Source: Valencia hispanica (taxonomy: Eukaryota > Chordata > Actinopteri > Cyprinodontiformes > Valenciidae). From it: DNA of 64,000 bases. A program made the position numbers and the translations under genes. The DNA lies in NCBI GenBank assembly GCA_963556495.2, contig OY747716.1, forward strand, positions 28,442,318 to 28,506,317, written 5' to 3'. Under the pieces are notes generated by a model. The model made no database searches and was not told the origin of the DNA. It saw only the letters and a list, made by a program, of their open reading frames with translations. Every line of letters starts with the position of its first letter. Within the stretch, counting starts at the first letter, position 1. Below, piece after piece: positions 22,880 to 34,800 of the stretch.

Positions 22880-24760
22880 AAAAATCACTTAACTTTGAAA
22901 GATGCAAGGGAATCGTTCTTTTCTGAAATCATTAACAGAAGCATTAATAATGCACAGACTTTATTTGCAACAGTGGTAAGGCTAAGTAATCCTCCTGTGA
23001 CCGTAGACCCTGAACTAAATTCCACTGGGGTCTGCAATGAATTTGCCAGCTTTTTGTCACTGAAAGGATTCTGACAATTAGAGGGTCAAAATGTACATCA
23101 GTACCAAACCAATTACCAGTGTCATGCCCACTCAAAACCAATGTAGAGAAAGTGTATGAATTTCACGAATAAACCAAACAAACCTTCAAGAAATCATTAA
23201 CCAATTAAGCTCCTCCTCTTGCTACCTTGATATCTTACCCACAGTTTTTCTTAAGAAAGTTTTCCCTCCTGTCAGGTGTCTTCCCCCAGGCTTTAATTAA
23301 AATCAGCAGTTATTAAACCGCTGCTAAAGAAGAACCTGGACAACACGTTAATGCAGAATTACGGGCCAATCTTTAATCTTCCATTCATCAGTAAAATTAT
23401 TGAAAAAGCTGTGTTTCAGCAGTTAAATAGCTTCCTAACAATGACCAACCATTTTGATATTTTTTCAGTCTGGTTTCTGTGCTCACCGCAGCACCAAAAC
23501 TGCCCTCGTCAAATTTTTCCATGACATCTGTATAAATACAGACTCTGGTAGAACCACAGTGCTGGTTCTTTTGGACCTCAGCGCCTCATTTGACAGTGTT
23601 GATCTTGATATATTGTTGAAACGACTGGAGAGTTGGGTCAGACTCTGGTACAGTACTTGGCTGGTTTGAGCCTTACATTAAAAACAGGAACTTATTTGTG
23701 TCAATAGACAATTTTTAATCAGAACAAACAGAAATCACATGTGGGGTGCCCTGGGGTTCCATTCTGGGGCCCCTCCTATTTAATATCTACATGCTCCCAC
23801 TAGCCCAGATTATAATAACCAATAAGATTAGTTACTATAACTTTGCAGATGACACATATCTTTACATTACTCTGTCTCCAGGTGACTTTGAACCCATTGT
23901 GAATGCACTGAGCAAATCCATAGATGGATGTGCCCTAATATTCTCCAGCTGAATAGAAACAAAACAGAAGTAATGATCTTTGGTCTTAAAGAGGAACGAT
24001 CAAGTGTCAGGACACAGCTTCAGTTAATACAGCTAGAAACTACTGATCAGGCCCAAAATCTAGGTGTAGTGATGGACTCAGACCTAAACCTCAGAGGTCA
24101 CATAAAATCAATAAAAAGGTCAACCTTCTATCACCAGAAGAATATATTTAAGATAAAGAGACTAGTGTTGCAACGGGACCTCGAAAAACTCATCCATGTG
24201 TTTATCTTTACTTGGATTGATTACTGCAACAGTGTCCTTACAGGTCTGCCTAAAGAGTCAAAAAGACAGAGGCAGCTGATACAGAATGCTGCTTCTTGCA
24301 ATCTCACTAGAACCAGGAAAGTAGAGCACATCACCCCAGTTCTAAAGTCCTTACACTGGCTCCCTGTAGCTCAGAGAACATATTTTCAAAAGACTTTTAG
24401 TTTATAAATCATTGAATGGCTTAGGACAAAAGTATTTTGAATATCTGCTGTCACAATACCAACCACCCAGACCACTCAGGTCTTCCAACTCTAGTCTATT
24501 AATTATCTCTAGAATTAGAACCAAACATGGAGAAGCAGCTTTCAGTTTCTATATTCCCGTTATCTGGAACAAACTTCCAGACCACTGCAAAGCTGCTGAA
24601 ACACTGAATTCCTTTAAATCAAAGCTAAAAACTAATCTGTTTAGAGCTGCCTTTGAGTAAGCGATTAATAATAGGTGGAATGTCACATGTTTAAATGTGT
24701 CATACGTTTTGTGTCTCTGATGTTGTATGTTATGCTTTTACTGTTGTTCTCCCCTAATCA
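22880..24760 (+). mobile_element. L2-clade LINE, ORF2 linker to 3' UTR, decayed
   Basis: The plus-strand pieces follow an L2 ORF2 in order. They are DARESFFSEIINRS and NAQTLFATVVRL (pre-RT linker), [35 protein letters not shown] (motif A), [20 protein letters not shown] (motif B), FADDTYLYI (motif C, 23853-23880), [49 protein letters not shown], and the end FKSKLKTNLFRAAFE at 24613-24657 followed by TAA. At least four frameshifts or stops separate these blocks. The endonuclease is missing. It is most similar in wording to the minus-strand L2 at 35-38 kb. Confidence 0.87.
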
Positions 24761-25440
24761 TGTAAATAGGTTGGGGTCCACTGTCCACATCTACTTTGAA
24801 TGACATGTTCCCACACCTTTCCCACTTTGAGGAGTAACTTAGAGAAATGCCTTCAGTGTCATTTTATATTTATATCCCAGAGTATTAGGAAGTCATAATT
24901 TACTAACTAAAGGTTTGTATACATTCTGGTGATTTAAAAAAAGAAAAGTAATATTGGAAAAAATTAAACACCTTCAGTTACACCCATTACATAGGAATTG
25001 GCAGGTCACTGGTGCAATAAGTGTTGCATTAGATTATTATTTACATTACAGTTTTTTTTATCAATTAAAGTTGACGTCAAAGTTTTTCTTAAAAAAGTAA
25101 AATTACACTATTGCAATGAAAACTATTAATACTTAAGATCTACAGATCGTATAGGCACACAACGTTTTACAAGCACACAAAGGGATTTTAAAACGACTTC
25201 TATGTTTCACAGGATTCCAAGAGGCTAACACAATATTGATGCTGTTTCTTTATTTGGGTTTGGTAATGAGTCTGACAGAGTTCAGAACTATTTGAAAACA
25301 ACCACTGGCTGATGTCAAAGTAAACGCTACATCTCACAAAATGTGTGCAAAAGAAAGCAATACACAGTGATGATATTTGCTTTAGGCCTACCAGACTTTT
25401 GAATCAACAACATGGAGTGAAATGTAGGCACACACGTCCT
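24761..25440. other. Intergenic, nothing recognised
   Basis: AT-rich sequence between the L2 tail and the GC-richer region upstream of cpa6. I see no gene. Confidence 0.4.
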
Positions 25441-25731
25441 CAGTCACTTTTTGACCGTCCCTGCGGACCACGTGACCCGGGTCCTCCTCGTTTAAAAAAA
25501 AAGAACCGCTACCCCTGTCGCAGATGTCCTCCACAGCCTTTGCGGAGGTGGTTGGGTATTTCTACCGAACCATCTGAGCGACTCTGTGCGCAGAACTAGC
25601 CGAGGGTGCAATCCGACACTTCTGCAGCACAGCCTGCTGACGGTGCGCGCTGAAACCTGGGAGTCCTGGAAGCTTCTCTTTGTGGCTGATCTGCGTCTTA
25701 TAAACTCAGGTCTCCGACCTGCTACCACGGG
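25441..25731 (+). promoter_or_regulatory. Probable cpa6 promoter / 5' UTR region
   Basis: This is the stretch directly upstream of the cpa6 ATG. It is clearly richer in G+C and CpG than the sequence on either side, as expected near a promoter. The TTATAAA at about 25698 lies only some 30 bases before the ATG, so it is unlikely to act as a TATA box for this start. The transcription start is not determined. Confidence 0.45.
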
Positions 25732-25847
25732 ATGGATCTGAAACATAAGAGGGCGTTTAGCGCCTCTGTTTTACTAACCTGTGTGATGATATGCAGTAAT
25801 CGGCCATATCCCGTTGGCGCGTATCAGTACAACAACCGCTACGCAGG
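25732..25847 (+). CDS. cpa6: cpa6 exon 1 (signal peptide and start of propeptide)
   Basis: ATG opens MDLKHKRAF, then the hydrophobic [12 protein letters not shown], then YQYNNRYAG, which is the conserved mature start of the CPA6 propeptide. The donor GTGAGT is at 25848. The exon ends two bases into a glycine codon. Confidence 0.93.
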
Positions 25848-28800
25848 GTGAGTGAATTAAAACACCTCCTAACACACACAACTCATAATTTTTTGTAATG
25901 CTCCTCTCCGAAATTAATTCAAAATTCAAAAGCAAGTGCAATATAACTAAATGTAATCACGTTTTTGAAGTTGATTGGAGAGTGAACACAGGAAATATTT
26001 GTGCTATTCTGTTCACCTTCTACACATTTTAAACAGATTTTCCACTTAACACACAATACACTTTAAGTTTGTTTTTTGTTGCTTGATGACACAAGGTTGA
26101 ATTGGCTTCATAGTTGATTTGGGAGCCCACGTGGATTTCAAACTTTTTTTCAAACAAAAATCTGTTCAATGGATGTGTGTTCATCCCTTTCTTCTTTGAC
26201 ATCCCTAAATGAAATTGTGAAATAATTTAATTAGAGCCTTATGAAGACCAAAGAACACAGCAGACAGGTCAGGGATACAGTTGTGAAGATGTTCACAACA
26301 CATTTAGGTTATAAAGAAATTGCCCAAGCCTTAAACAGCTTTATACTGTTCAGTCCATTATTCCAACACAAAAGAGTATGGTACACTGTAATCCAACTGT
26401 AACACACATAAAACATCAATGAGAGGAGCAACCAGGAGGCCCATGTTGACCCTGGAGGAACTGAAGAAATCCACAGCTTAGGTTGAACAATCTGTTGATA
26501 GAACTATTAGTCTACAGAACAAAACTTTATGGAAGAGTGGTGAAAAAAAGGGATACAGCAAACATGAAGAAGAAGGTGCTCTGGGAGATGAGACCGAAGT
26601 TAGAGTTTGGCGAGCATGCAAATCTCTTTGTGTAGTGGTAAACCAACACTGATCATCAATCTGAGCACCATACATCCCCATGGTGAAACATGATGTTGGC
26701 AGCATCAGGCTGTGGGAATGTCTTTCTTCAGCTGGAACCTGGAAGCTGATCAGAGTTGATGGGAAGATAGATTGAGCTGAATACAGGGGAATCCTAGAAG
26801 AAAACCTGTCTGAGGTTGCAAAAGGCTTTTGTCTTTTAGAAGGGCAGAGGTTCACTTTCCTACAGGACAACAACCCATGTCATACAGCCAGAGCAGCAAC
26901 TAGAATGTTTTAGACGAAAGCATCACTCATGTGTTAGAATTAAATCCAATTGATAATCTGTTGTTAATTTGTGTTCAAAGATGCTCCTCAAGTCTGACTG
27001 AGCTTGAGTTGTTATCCGAAGAAGAATGGCAAGACATGTGGTATCTAGATGTTCAAAGCTGGTAGAGATTTGGAGCTATAGTTGCAGGAAAAATTGCTTT
27101 TAGAAATTATTGACACAGTAGGGCTGATTATACATGCACAGCACACTTGTTCTGGTTTTTATTTGTTAAATAATTTATATAGCCTCTTCCTTTCACTTTA
27201 CAATTAAGCATCACTTTGTGTTGGTCTATTACATAAAATCCCAACAAAATACTCTGAGGTTTGTGTTTGTGATGTCGCAAATTGGGAACAGGTTCAAGGT
27301 CTTCCGGTACTTTTGCAAGACACAGTAAGGCCATGTCCCACCAGCTGCCACAGCAAATTTGTATGCACATTCTGTAACTAGTGAGCCAAAAATAAATTCT
27401 TTAAACTGACTGACAATAATCTCTGGCGATTCTGGCAATTAACTTAGCAAATTGACTGGGTTCAGATGAAGGAGTAAAATGTACCCGGTTCTTCTTACAA
27501 GCATATATGTAGCAAATTACTTATTAATTGTTGGGATTTATCTGGAAACAGTTCCTGAGTGCACAAAATGTGACCCATCATACACTACATTAGTGCTTAA
27601 AAACTGACTACTAACTTATCTGTAAAATCTTAGATAAATTGAAATTAGCTTAAACAGGTTTATCGTTTTAAATTAGCTATTTGGAAAATAACATATAAAA
27701 GTCGGTTAATTTTTATTAAACACAACAATGAATCAGGTTGTGAGACGAACTGTGTGAGAAACCAGTTTCTCATGGGGGCCTCTTGCTGGCCTGGGGGCCC
27801 TTATCAGCGACTTAGTTGACTATGCCTCAGGCCGGCTCTGCTGATGTCAGTAGGATAAGATTGTATCTGACAAGCGTTGCTTCACAGAGGCCTTCAGATA
27901 ACTCAGGATGGGGAAACACAGAGGGTGCTTGTGGCCCCATCCTTTACAAAATTAAAGGCAGAAACATAGCTCTATTTGAGACCATTTGTTTTTGTAATTG
28001 CAAAAAATATTTTTTTTTCTTGTTATAAAAGCTGCAGTCAAGGGCTATGGTCTGAATGAAGGGTAAACTATCCCGCATATACTAGAACAACACAAAGTTG
28101 TCTTGGGATGTTAAATTCTGAAGATAAGAGGACTTCAGCTGCAGGGGCTAATCTCAGAAAACATAGAAAGTGGGGCAGAAGATATTTATGGTCTGTTTCA
28201 GAGGAGCCTTTGATGTGTTTTAACAGGGGCAGAGGGAGAGCATCACAGCTTAAAAACCCTCTTTTTTTTTCTCTCAGACGCCACATACTTTGGCTTTACA
28301 TTCATGTCTGTGCGAAAGCGTGCAAAACAGGATCTTCTGTTTTCAAATGATGTCATAATATTAATTATTAGAAAGCATCTTGAAAATTGCAAACACTGAG
28401 ATCAGAAAACGAGATGATTTCAAGTTTATATCGACGCATAAACAACATTGAGACAAGGTGCTTTGATGCAAGAGAGCATTCCACTGGAAGAGTCAACAGA
28501 CTGGCAACTAAAAGGCAGCTTTATCAAAAGAATTACTTTAGCTGATGGCTGAAAAGAAAAATAACTTTGCCAGGGAGGCAGACGCAGTAACATAACCAGT
28601 CGTACCACAGAATGGGGAAGAAAGTGTGACACAGCACTGAATGCAAACAAAAAGGTATTCTAATTCAATTTAAAACCTCAAAGTAGCAAAACATTCCTGT
28701 GCCTTGAGAAGTTACTTTTTTACATCTTATTATGCTAAAACTGCAGAATCCCGTGTATTTTTATGTTTTTGTTTTCTATGTCATGGACCAGGTGTCAGTA

Positions 28801-31800
28801 ACTATTACCATTCTAGGAATCATTAGGCGTCGCTGATGACTCTTCTATAGAGGTGTAAAAACTTCAGGGACACCGACAGTGTAAAAAAAAACTTTATTCC
28901 ATGGTTAGTGGGCCTTTCCATATGGGGTTTGCATGTGTATGCTAAACCCCTGTGCATGTGTGGGTTCTTTGGACTGGAATGGCAACTTGTTCAGGCTGTA
29001 CCTCTGCCAACCACCCGATGGCTGCTGGAGATAGTAATGCTATTTTACAAATACAAATCTGAAAAGTGTGGCATGTACTTGTATTTTGCCCCCAGAGACA
29101 GCACTTTCTATGACTTTTTGCTGCAATTACAGCTGTAAGTATATTGTACTCTGTCTCTACCTTCTTTGCACGTCTAGAGACTGAAATCCTAGTTTATTCT
29201 TCTTTGCAAAATAGCTCAAGCTCAGTCAGATTGAATAAAGAGCACATGAGCATTAAGTTTCAAGTCTCTATTGGATTTAGGTATAAACTTTGACAGAACC
29301 CTTCAAACACAAGGGTAACTCTGACAGTATGCTTAGAATCATTAAAAAGCATCCCTGCAGCATGATGAAACCACCTCTGTTTGACACATAGTGGATCTCA
29401 CTTGAGCAGCTTCCCTGTGCCTGGTGAAGGATTGTATGCTAAACATGATGCTGCCACCAACAGTTGGTTAAAGAGGATTTTATTCCGAAGAATTAAGAGT
29501 AGAGGGGCTGTAACAAATAAATTGAACACTTCAAATTTGGACCAAAAAAAAATTAAAACCAAACTTTTACTCCACTTAACCTTTACATCTAATTTGTGCT
29601 GGTTTATTATGCAGACTGCTTTTAATGCCAGAAAACGTAAAAAAATAAATGATCAGTTTTGAAAGGCACCATAAATGACAGCCATAGCATTTTAACAATG
29701 AGTAAAGATTTATAGCTTCATAGTTGTTTCTCTGCATGTCTTCTGCCAGTGCTGCTCACTCACAAATAGGCTATTCCTTCAGTCATTGAAAGGAGGGGGC
29801 CACTTCTGTAGGACACCTGGACCCTTTTGTTCCTCAGACCTCATGAATGGCTTGTTCCCATCTTTGTTTAATGGGGCCCAGCTTCCTGTGTGACAGTGTG
29901 TAAAAAAAAAAAAAAAAAGCTGTTTGAAAGAAGCTCGACATGTGAGAAGAAGATGCTCCACAAGACAGTGGACACTCAGCTTAAAATGAGCACTTCACTG
30001 ATGTGTGTTAATGTAACTATAAAGAGGCATAGGTGTATATTTGTATGTATGGATATATGTTTGTGTATATATGTATGTGTGCATGCATGCATTTTTCTTT
30101 ACATTTCATTATTCTTTTCTTTTTGGGGCTCATCCTGTATCACATGCCTTTGAGGGCATGTGAGACGTAAGGGGATGGTGGCTGAGGTGTTTGAAATAGT
30201 ATGGGATTTGATTTTACTTTTTTCAAGCCTGGCAAATTTGAAAAAAAGGAAAATTGAGTATAGATAAGAATTTGAGTTTCCAGACTTTATATCTTATTCT
30301 GACAATGAAAAGACAAAAAATCTGAATATCGGTAAAAATTAAACCCTTTTAACATTTATTTGTGTTTAGTTTATGAACTTTTTGGTGTAGTACATCAAAA
30401 CATATGTTTTTGTTTAGCATATTTATAATTTTTTTAATCACTGACACATAAAGCACAATCTCATTTAAAAACAAATTTATTTTATTCCATTTTGGTCTTT
30501 AAATCCCTTCTCCTATGGTTTTTAAACCAGACTTGATATTCCTAAAATTGAGTTGGGTTCAATGTCACCTTTAACTTCTTGTTTTAATTTTTATTTTTGT
30601 GAATTGAAGTAGTCACTGAATGTAATCTTTGTTTTAATTAATTTACAAATAGAATAATCAAATCCAAATTTTTGTTGTTATAAATTTGAGGTAATCTAGG
30701 TTTGTCCAAATGCCCTCCAAAAAATGTGAAATAGCCCTTTACCACACTGCTAAATCAGACAGCAGTTTTAGTGAGTTGTGGGAAAGAAACAGATACTAAA
30801 ATCTAGCCAGACGACTGTGTTGTACTCAAATGTACACAATGTCAGAAAAATCAACAAAATTAAGTGTGGACATTTTTGAAAAAGCTGTATCACATAAAGT
30901 GTCGAACATTGCTGCATGTTACCTTCCAACTAACACCAATGTTAGTATTGTATGGATAAAAATGCTTTAGCTGCGTTTAGTTACTCATTGTTTAGCTTTT
31001 TTGAAATACAAATTGAGGTAATTGTTGCAGTTCTTTGACATATATTAACAACACAATTTTAAACAGGAACATACATGAATGCATCTGCTGCTACTGTTGG
31101 CTGCAGGCGCTACCTCTACAGACTGGTAACATAATCCTATAATGATATCTGAAACATGTTATTTAGTTTTGCCCTGTTCTATAGGATACTGAAAGAGGAA
31201 AACCCCCATTTCACCTTCTGCTGGTACAAAAGATAGATTCATGACTTGACTCTGTAGCCCAGGTGTTTTTACAACATGAACTCTTGTGTTGTTTCCACAG
31301 CGACCAAATCTTCAGGATTACCCCGAGTAACGATGCTGAGGTACGAGCCCTCAAGATAATCCTGGGACAGATTAAGGTTGGCACTGTTTCATTTTTTTCT
31401 CTAAAACCTTAAACGTGCCTGCTTTTCTTTTGCTGTATTCCCGGGTATTAAATTATATTGATAAATGTACAGAAGCATGTCAGAGTCTGGGAAAAATCTC
31501 ACCCAGAGGTGGAGAGAGGCAGTCAGTAATTATTTCAATAAGAAGCTTGGAGAGAAGTGAAGGGGTGCGTTTTCTAGGTGGATTACTGCTTAGATGTTTA
31601 AACTATGTGAACATGTGGTTTAAAGACACTGAAATTAGGCAGGAACCTACAGAGGAGACAAAGGCCTCTCCTCTTCTCCTGAACTCATTTGGAAGTAATT
31701 ATCCATCGGAGTGAGGAGCGACTAAGACCCTCTTCCCTGAGTCTTCCAGTTTGTTCATAGTTTAGTATAGAAGGCTGGTATGAAGGACAGAAAAATATTA

Positions 31801-34800
31801 TTCAAGACACAAACTATGGGTTTAAATAATGATTTACAATTGTTGATTCACTTTTTCTGGATATGATTTTATTGTTGGTGTTGAAAAGAATAAGATATTT
31901 TTATGCCAGTAGGAACCTGACAGAGCCCTGTCTTTATGTCAGATAGTTCCTAAATGAAAATAATAAAAAATCAAATAAAAATCAAATAACAGTGAAAATC
32001 TATCATTTTGCCTCCACACACAGGAAATTGGTAAGGTTTAAAAAAAAAAATCTTCAAAGCGCAGTATGTGAACTGCAGCAGTTTTTCAGTTTGAGATCAA
32101 TTTAAGCCTTTTCACACGTTTACCAGGAAATAAATTTGCAGGGTGTTCTATTTATATCATATTTTACTATAATCATGATAGTTTAAATACAAAGAGGGGT
32201 AAAGCTAAACTTGAGGAAATAATTACAAAAAGGTTGTCAGAGGAAGCACATTTGGTCATCTTAATGATCAATGTCTTGGACATGCTTCTCCCGTGGTGTC
32301 CTAGGGTCACTGTGTTTCTTCACTATTTCACTTAACTATTTGTGCATGCGTAGTGTGGTAGAGTTCCTTGAGAGTTAGGCCTGTTGCTTGGGGTTGGACT
32401 GATTAATAATTACATTAAAGTCAACTAGACTGATTCTTCTTTTTACTGCTAAACACTCAACAACTTCTTACAGCAAAAGCCATGAGAAGAGAGCTCCCAA
32501 ATCATCAGAGTAATCTCACTGTGAAAAGGTATCAGTCAGGAACAGGGTACTGAAGAATTTTCAAGGCATTAGTTATGCCATAGAACACACCAAATAGCAG
32601 TCATCAATAAGAGGAAATATATGGTGCAAAAGTGAAACTGAACATCTTTCCATAATAGATGGAAAGACGAGAAGGAAACTGGCTATGTAAGCCAGCAGCA
32701 ACATTAAAGGAGGTGCAGGAATGTGTGGCAAGTACAGGCTGTGTACTACATACAACAACAATCCCTTATGCTTCATATGTCTTTGCTATCAGTTAGATGG
32801 CAGGAAAAAAGCTCTTCTAAAAAAGAAAAAATATCCGAGCCTGGGGTAAATTTCACCAAAACACACCTGAAATCCCCCCAAAAGCAAATGAACTGGAGTG
32901 TTTTTCTTGATAAGAACTGTAATAAAATCTAAAAGAAATCCTAACAAAGTACCAGTTTAAGAGTGTGTATCATAGACTGTATAATTACTGGACGAAGCCT
33001 CGGTGATGTCACCCATAGGTTTCTGAAGAGAAAAAAAGGCTGCGTCACGCGTCTCGTCACTCCCAGAAAATACAAAAATGGGCAAAGAGGTGGAGCTGAG
33101 AGTGACGCTGGGAGGGTGGGGGTGGATGATTGACACTCTGAGCCGATGTAGCCAGGAGCTAGTCCTGGAGCTAACTGAAGCTAACGGAGGTTAGCGGGCG
33201 ACTTTAGCCTGAAAGCCGCGGGTAGAGCAACTCTGCTACCCTCTTCCATCCAGGCTGTAAATACAATATTAAATCGGTGAGTTAACATTTAAATTGAAAT
33301 TATTTATTTAAATGAAATTATCATTAACTTAATGCAAGTTTTCAATAATATTTTTAACTTAGTTATTAATAGTGTATGATATCTATTTAGTCCATGCATG
33401 AGATACATGATCAAGCTAAGTTAGTTAGGACAGTTCACATATTTATATTAATATTTGTTTGTATTTACCCTAATTGTTAGTGATTGTACTACCATGTAGG
33501 ATCTCCCAGTTAAAAAACTGTTCCCACAGCTATTGTAGATTTAACAGCTAATATGAATAATTTCAATCCTAGTCAATTCTGCAATATATGAATTTTACTA
33601 ATTATTTATTGAGGTCTGGGAAGGGATAAGTTGCACTTTTAGTAAGACACTTGTTTCTTTTTATACATTTTGTTTACCAGGTCACAATGGCTGCATGTCT
33701 GTCCCCCACAACAGCCAAACAAAGCAGAAAATGTAAGTACCTGTCTCCATCACTTCATGTACAATTTTAATAGTATTATACTTTCAACCGATAGGCCACA
33801 CCTGTACAACTGCCATTCATTATGCTAGTTTTTTTCTCCATTGCCATTTGGATCATTGGAGACAGCTATGTCTGACATAGTTCTGAGAGAGCTGAAGAAA
33901 CCATCGGAGGAAACGTCGGCCTCCCAGACGTCCGTATCTCCTGGTTTGGCTGGGGGGGCTGAGGTGGAAAGGCCTTCTCCCATTTTTTTCCCAACTCCCT
34001 GTGAGGAAGAGCAGCTCTAGATGTCCTCAGCTGTGGCAGAGATGACATGGGGATGGTCAGCAGTGTCCAGTTGGTGAACATGATGAAGGAGGACCTGCAC
34101 CAGGTTAACCTTCTCCACCTTCAGATGTCCATCATCTTCTCCTCCATCACCCAAAGGCGTCGATAGAGGGCAGGTGTAAACCCCAAAAAATAGAAAAAGC
34201 CAGCAGGTTTGTCAACAGTGTTATGGCTTCTTTTATTCGTAGTTTAAATGCTGCCATCTTTATGCATCCTCACATTAGACATGACAGTCCTTTTGAACAA
34301 TTGATGTTAAAGCAAAAAGTATAAATATAGTCCTGATTGTTATTTCTAATGTGTTGTTGGTGTAGTTTTTTTATTTCAACAATTTTATCTGTTGCCATGA
34401 CACTGCTGACAACTCTGTCCCCCCCAACCCCATTTTACTGTACGTAAGTCCTTTTTGCTTTCTGCCCCCCCTTTGTTTTTTGTTTTTATCTCTGTCCCTT
34501 CCTTTTATAGAATCTTGTGTTTAAAAAAATAAATGTTTTCTCTATAATGACTGAAAATTCTTTCAACAGTATATAACAAGGGAAGAAATAAGACAAACAA
34601 GTAATTAATCAGCCAACTGCATTTTTGAATTTGATAAATTCCTTCAACATCTCAATATTAAAATAAACCTTGGTGTCTGCAATATTACAAAGCCAAATCA
34701 TACTTCTTATGCAGCTACAAAACTTTGATTTTTTTTTCTCGAAATGGAAACAATATCTGTGTAAAAGAAAAACAGAAACTTCATTCAACATTCATTTGTT

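Noticed and set aside
25492..25746. Minus-strand open frame over the cpa6 start
   Set aside because: It is antisense to the cpa6 5' region and exon 1; GC-rich sequence favours long open frames by chance.
33688..33730. Short exon-like ATG segment ([15 protein letters not shown]) as a cpa6 or independent gene exon
   Set aside because: It has splice-like edges, but cpa6 phases need no extra exon and the segment lies in a repeat-like block. It may be the first exon of the dead SGNH-type gene, which I could not show.
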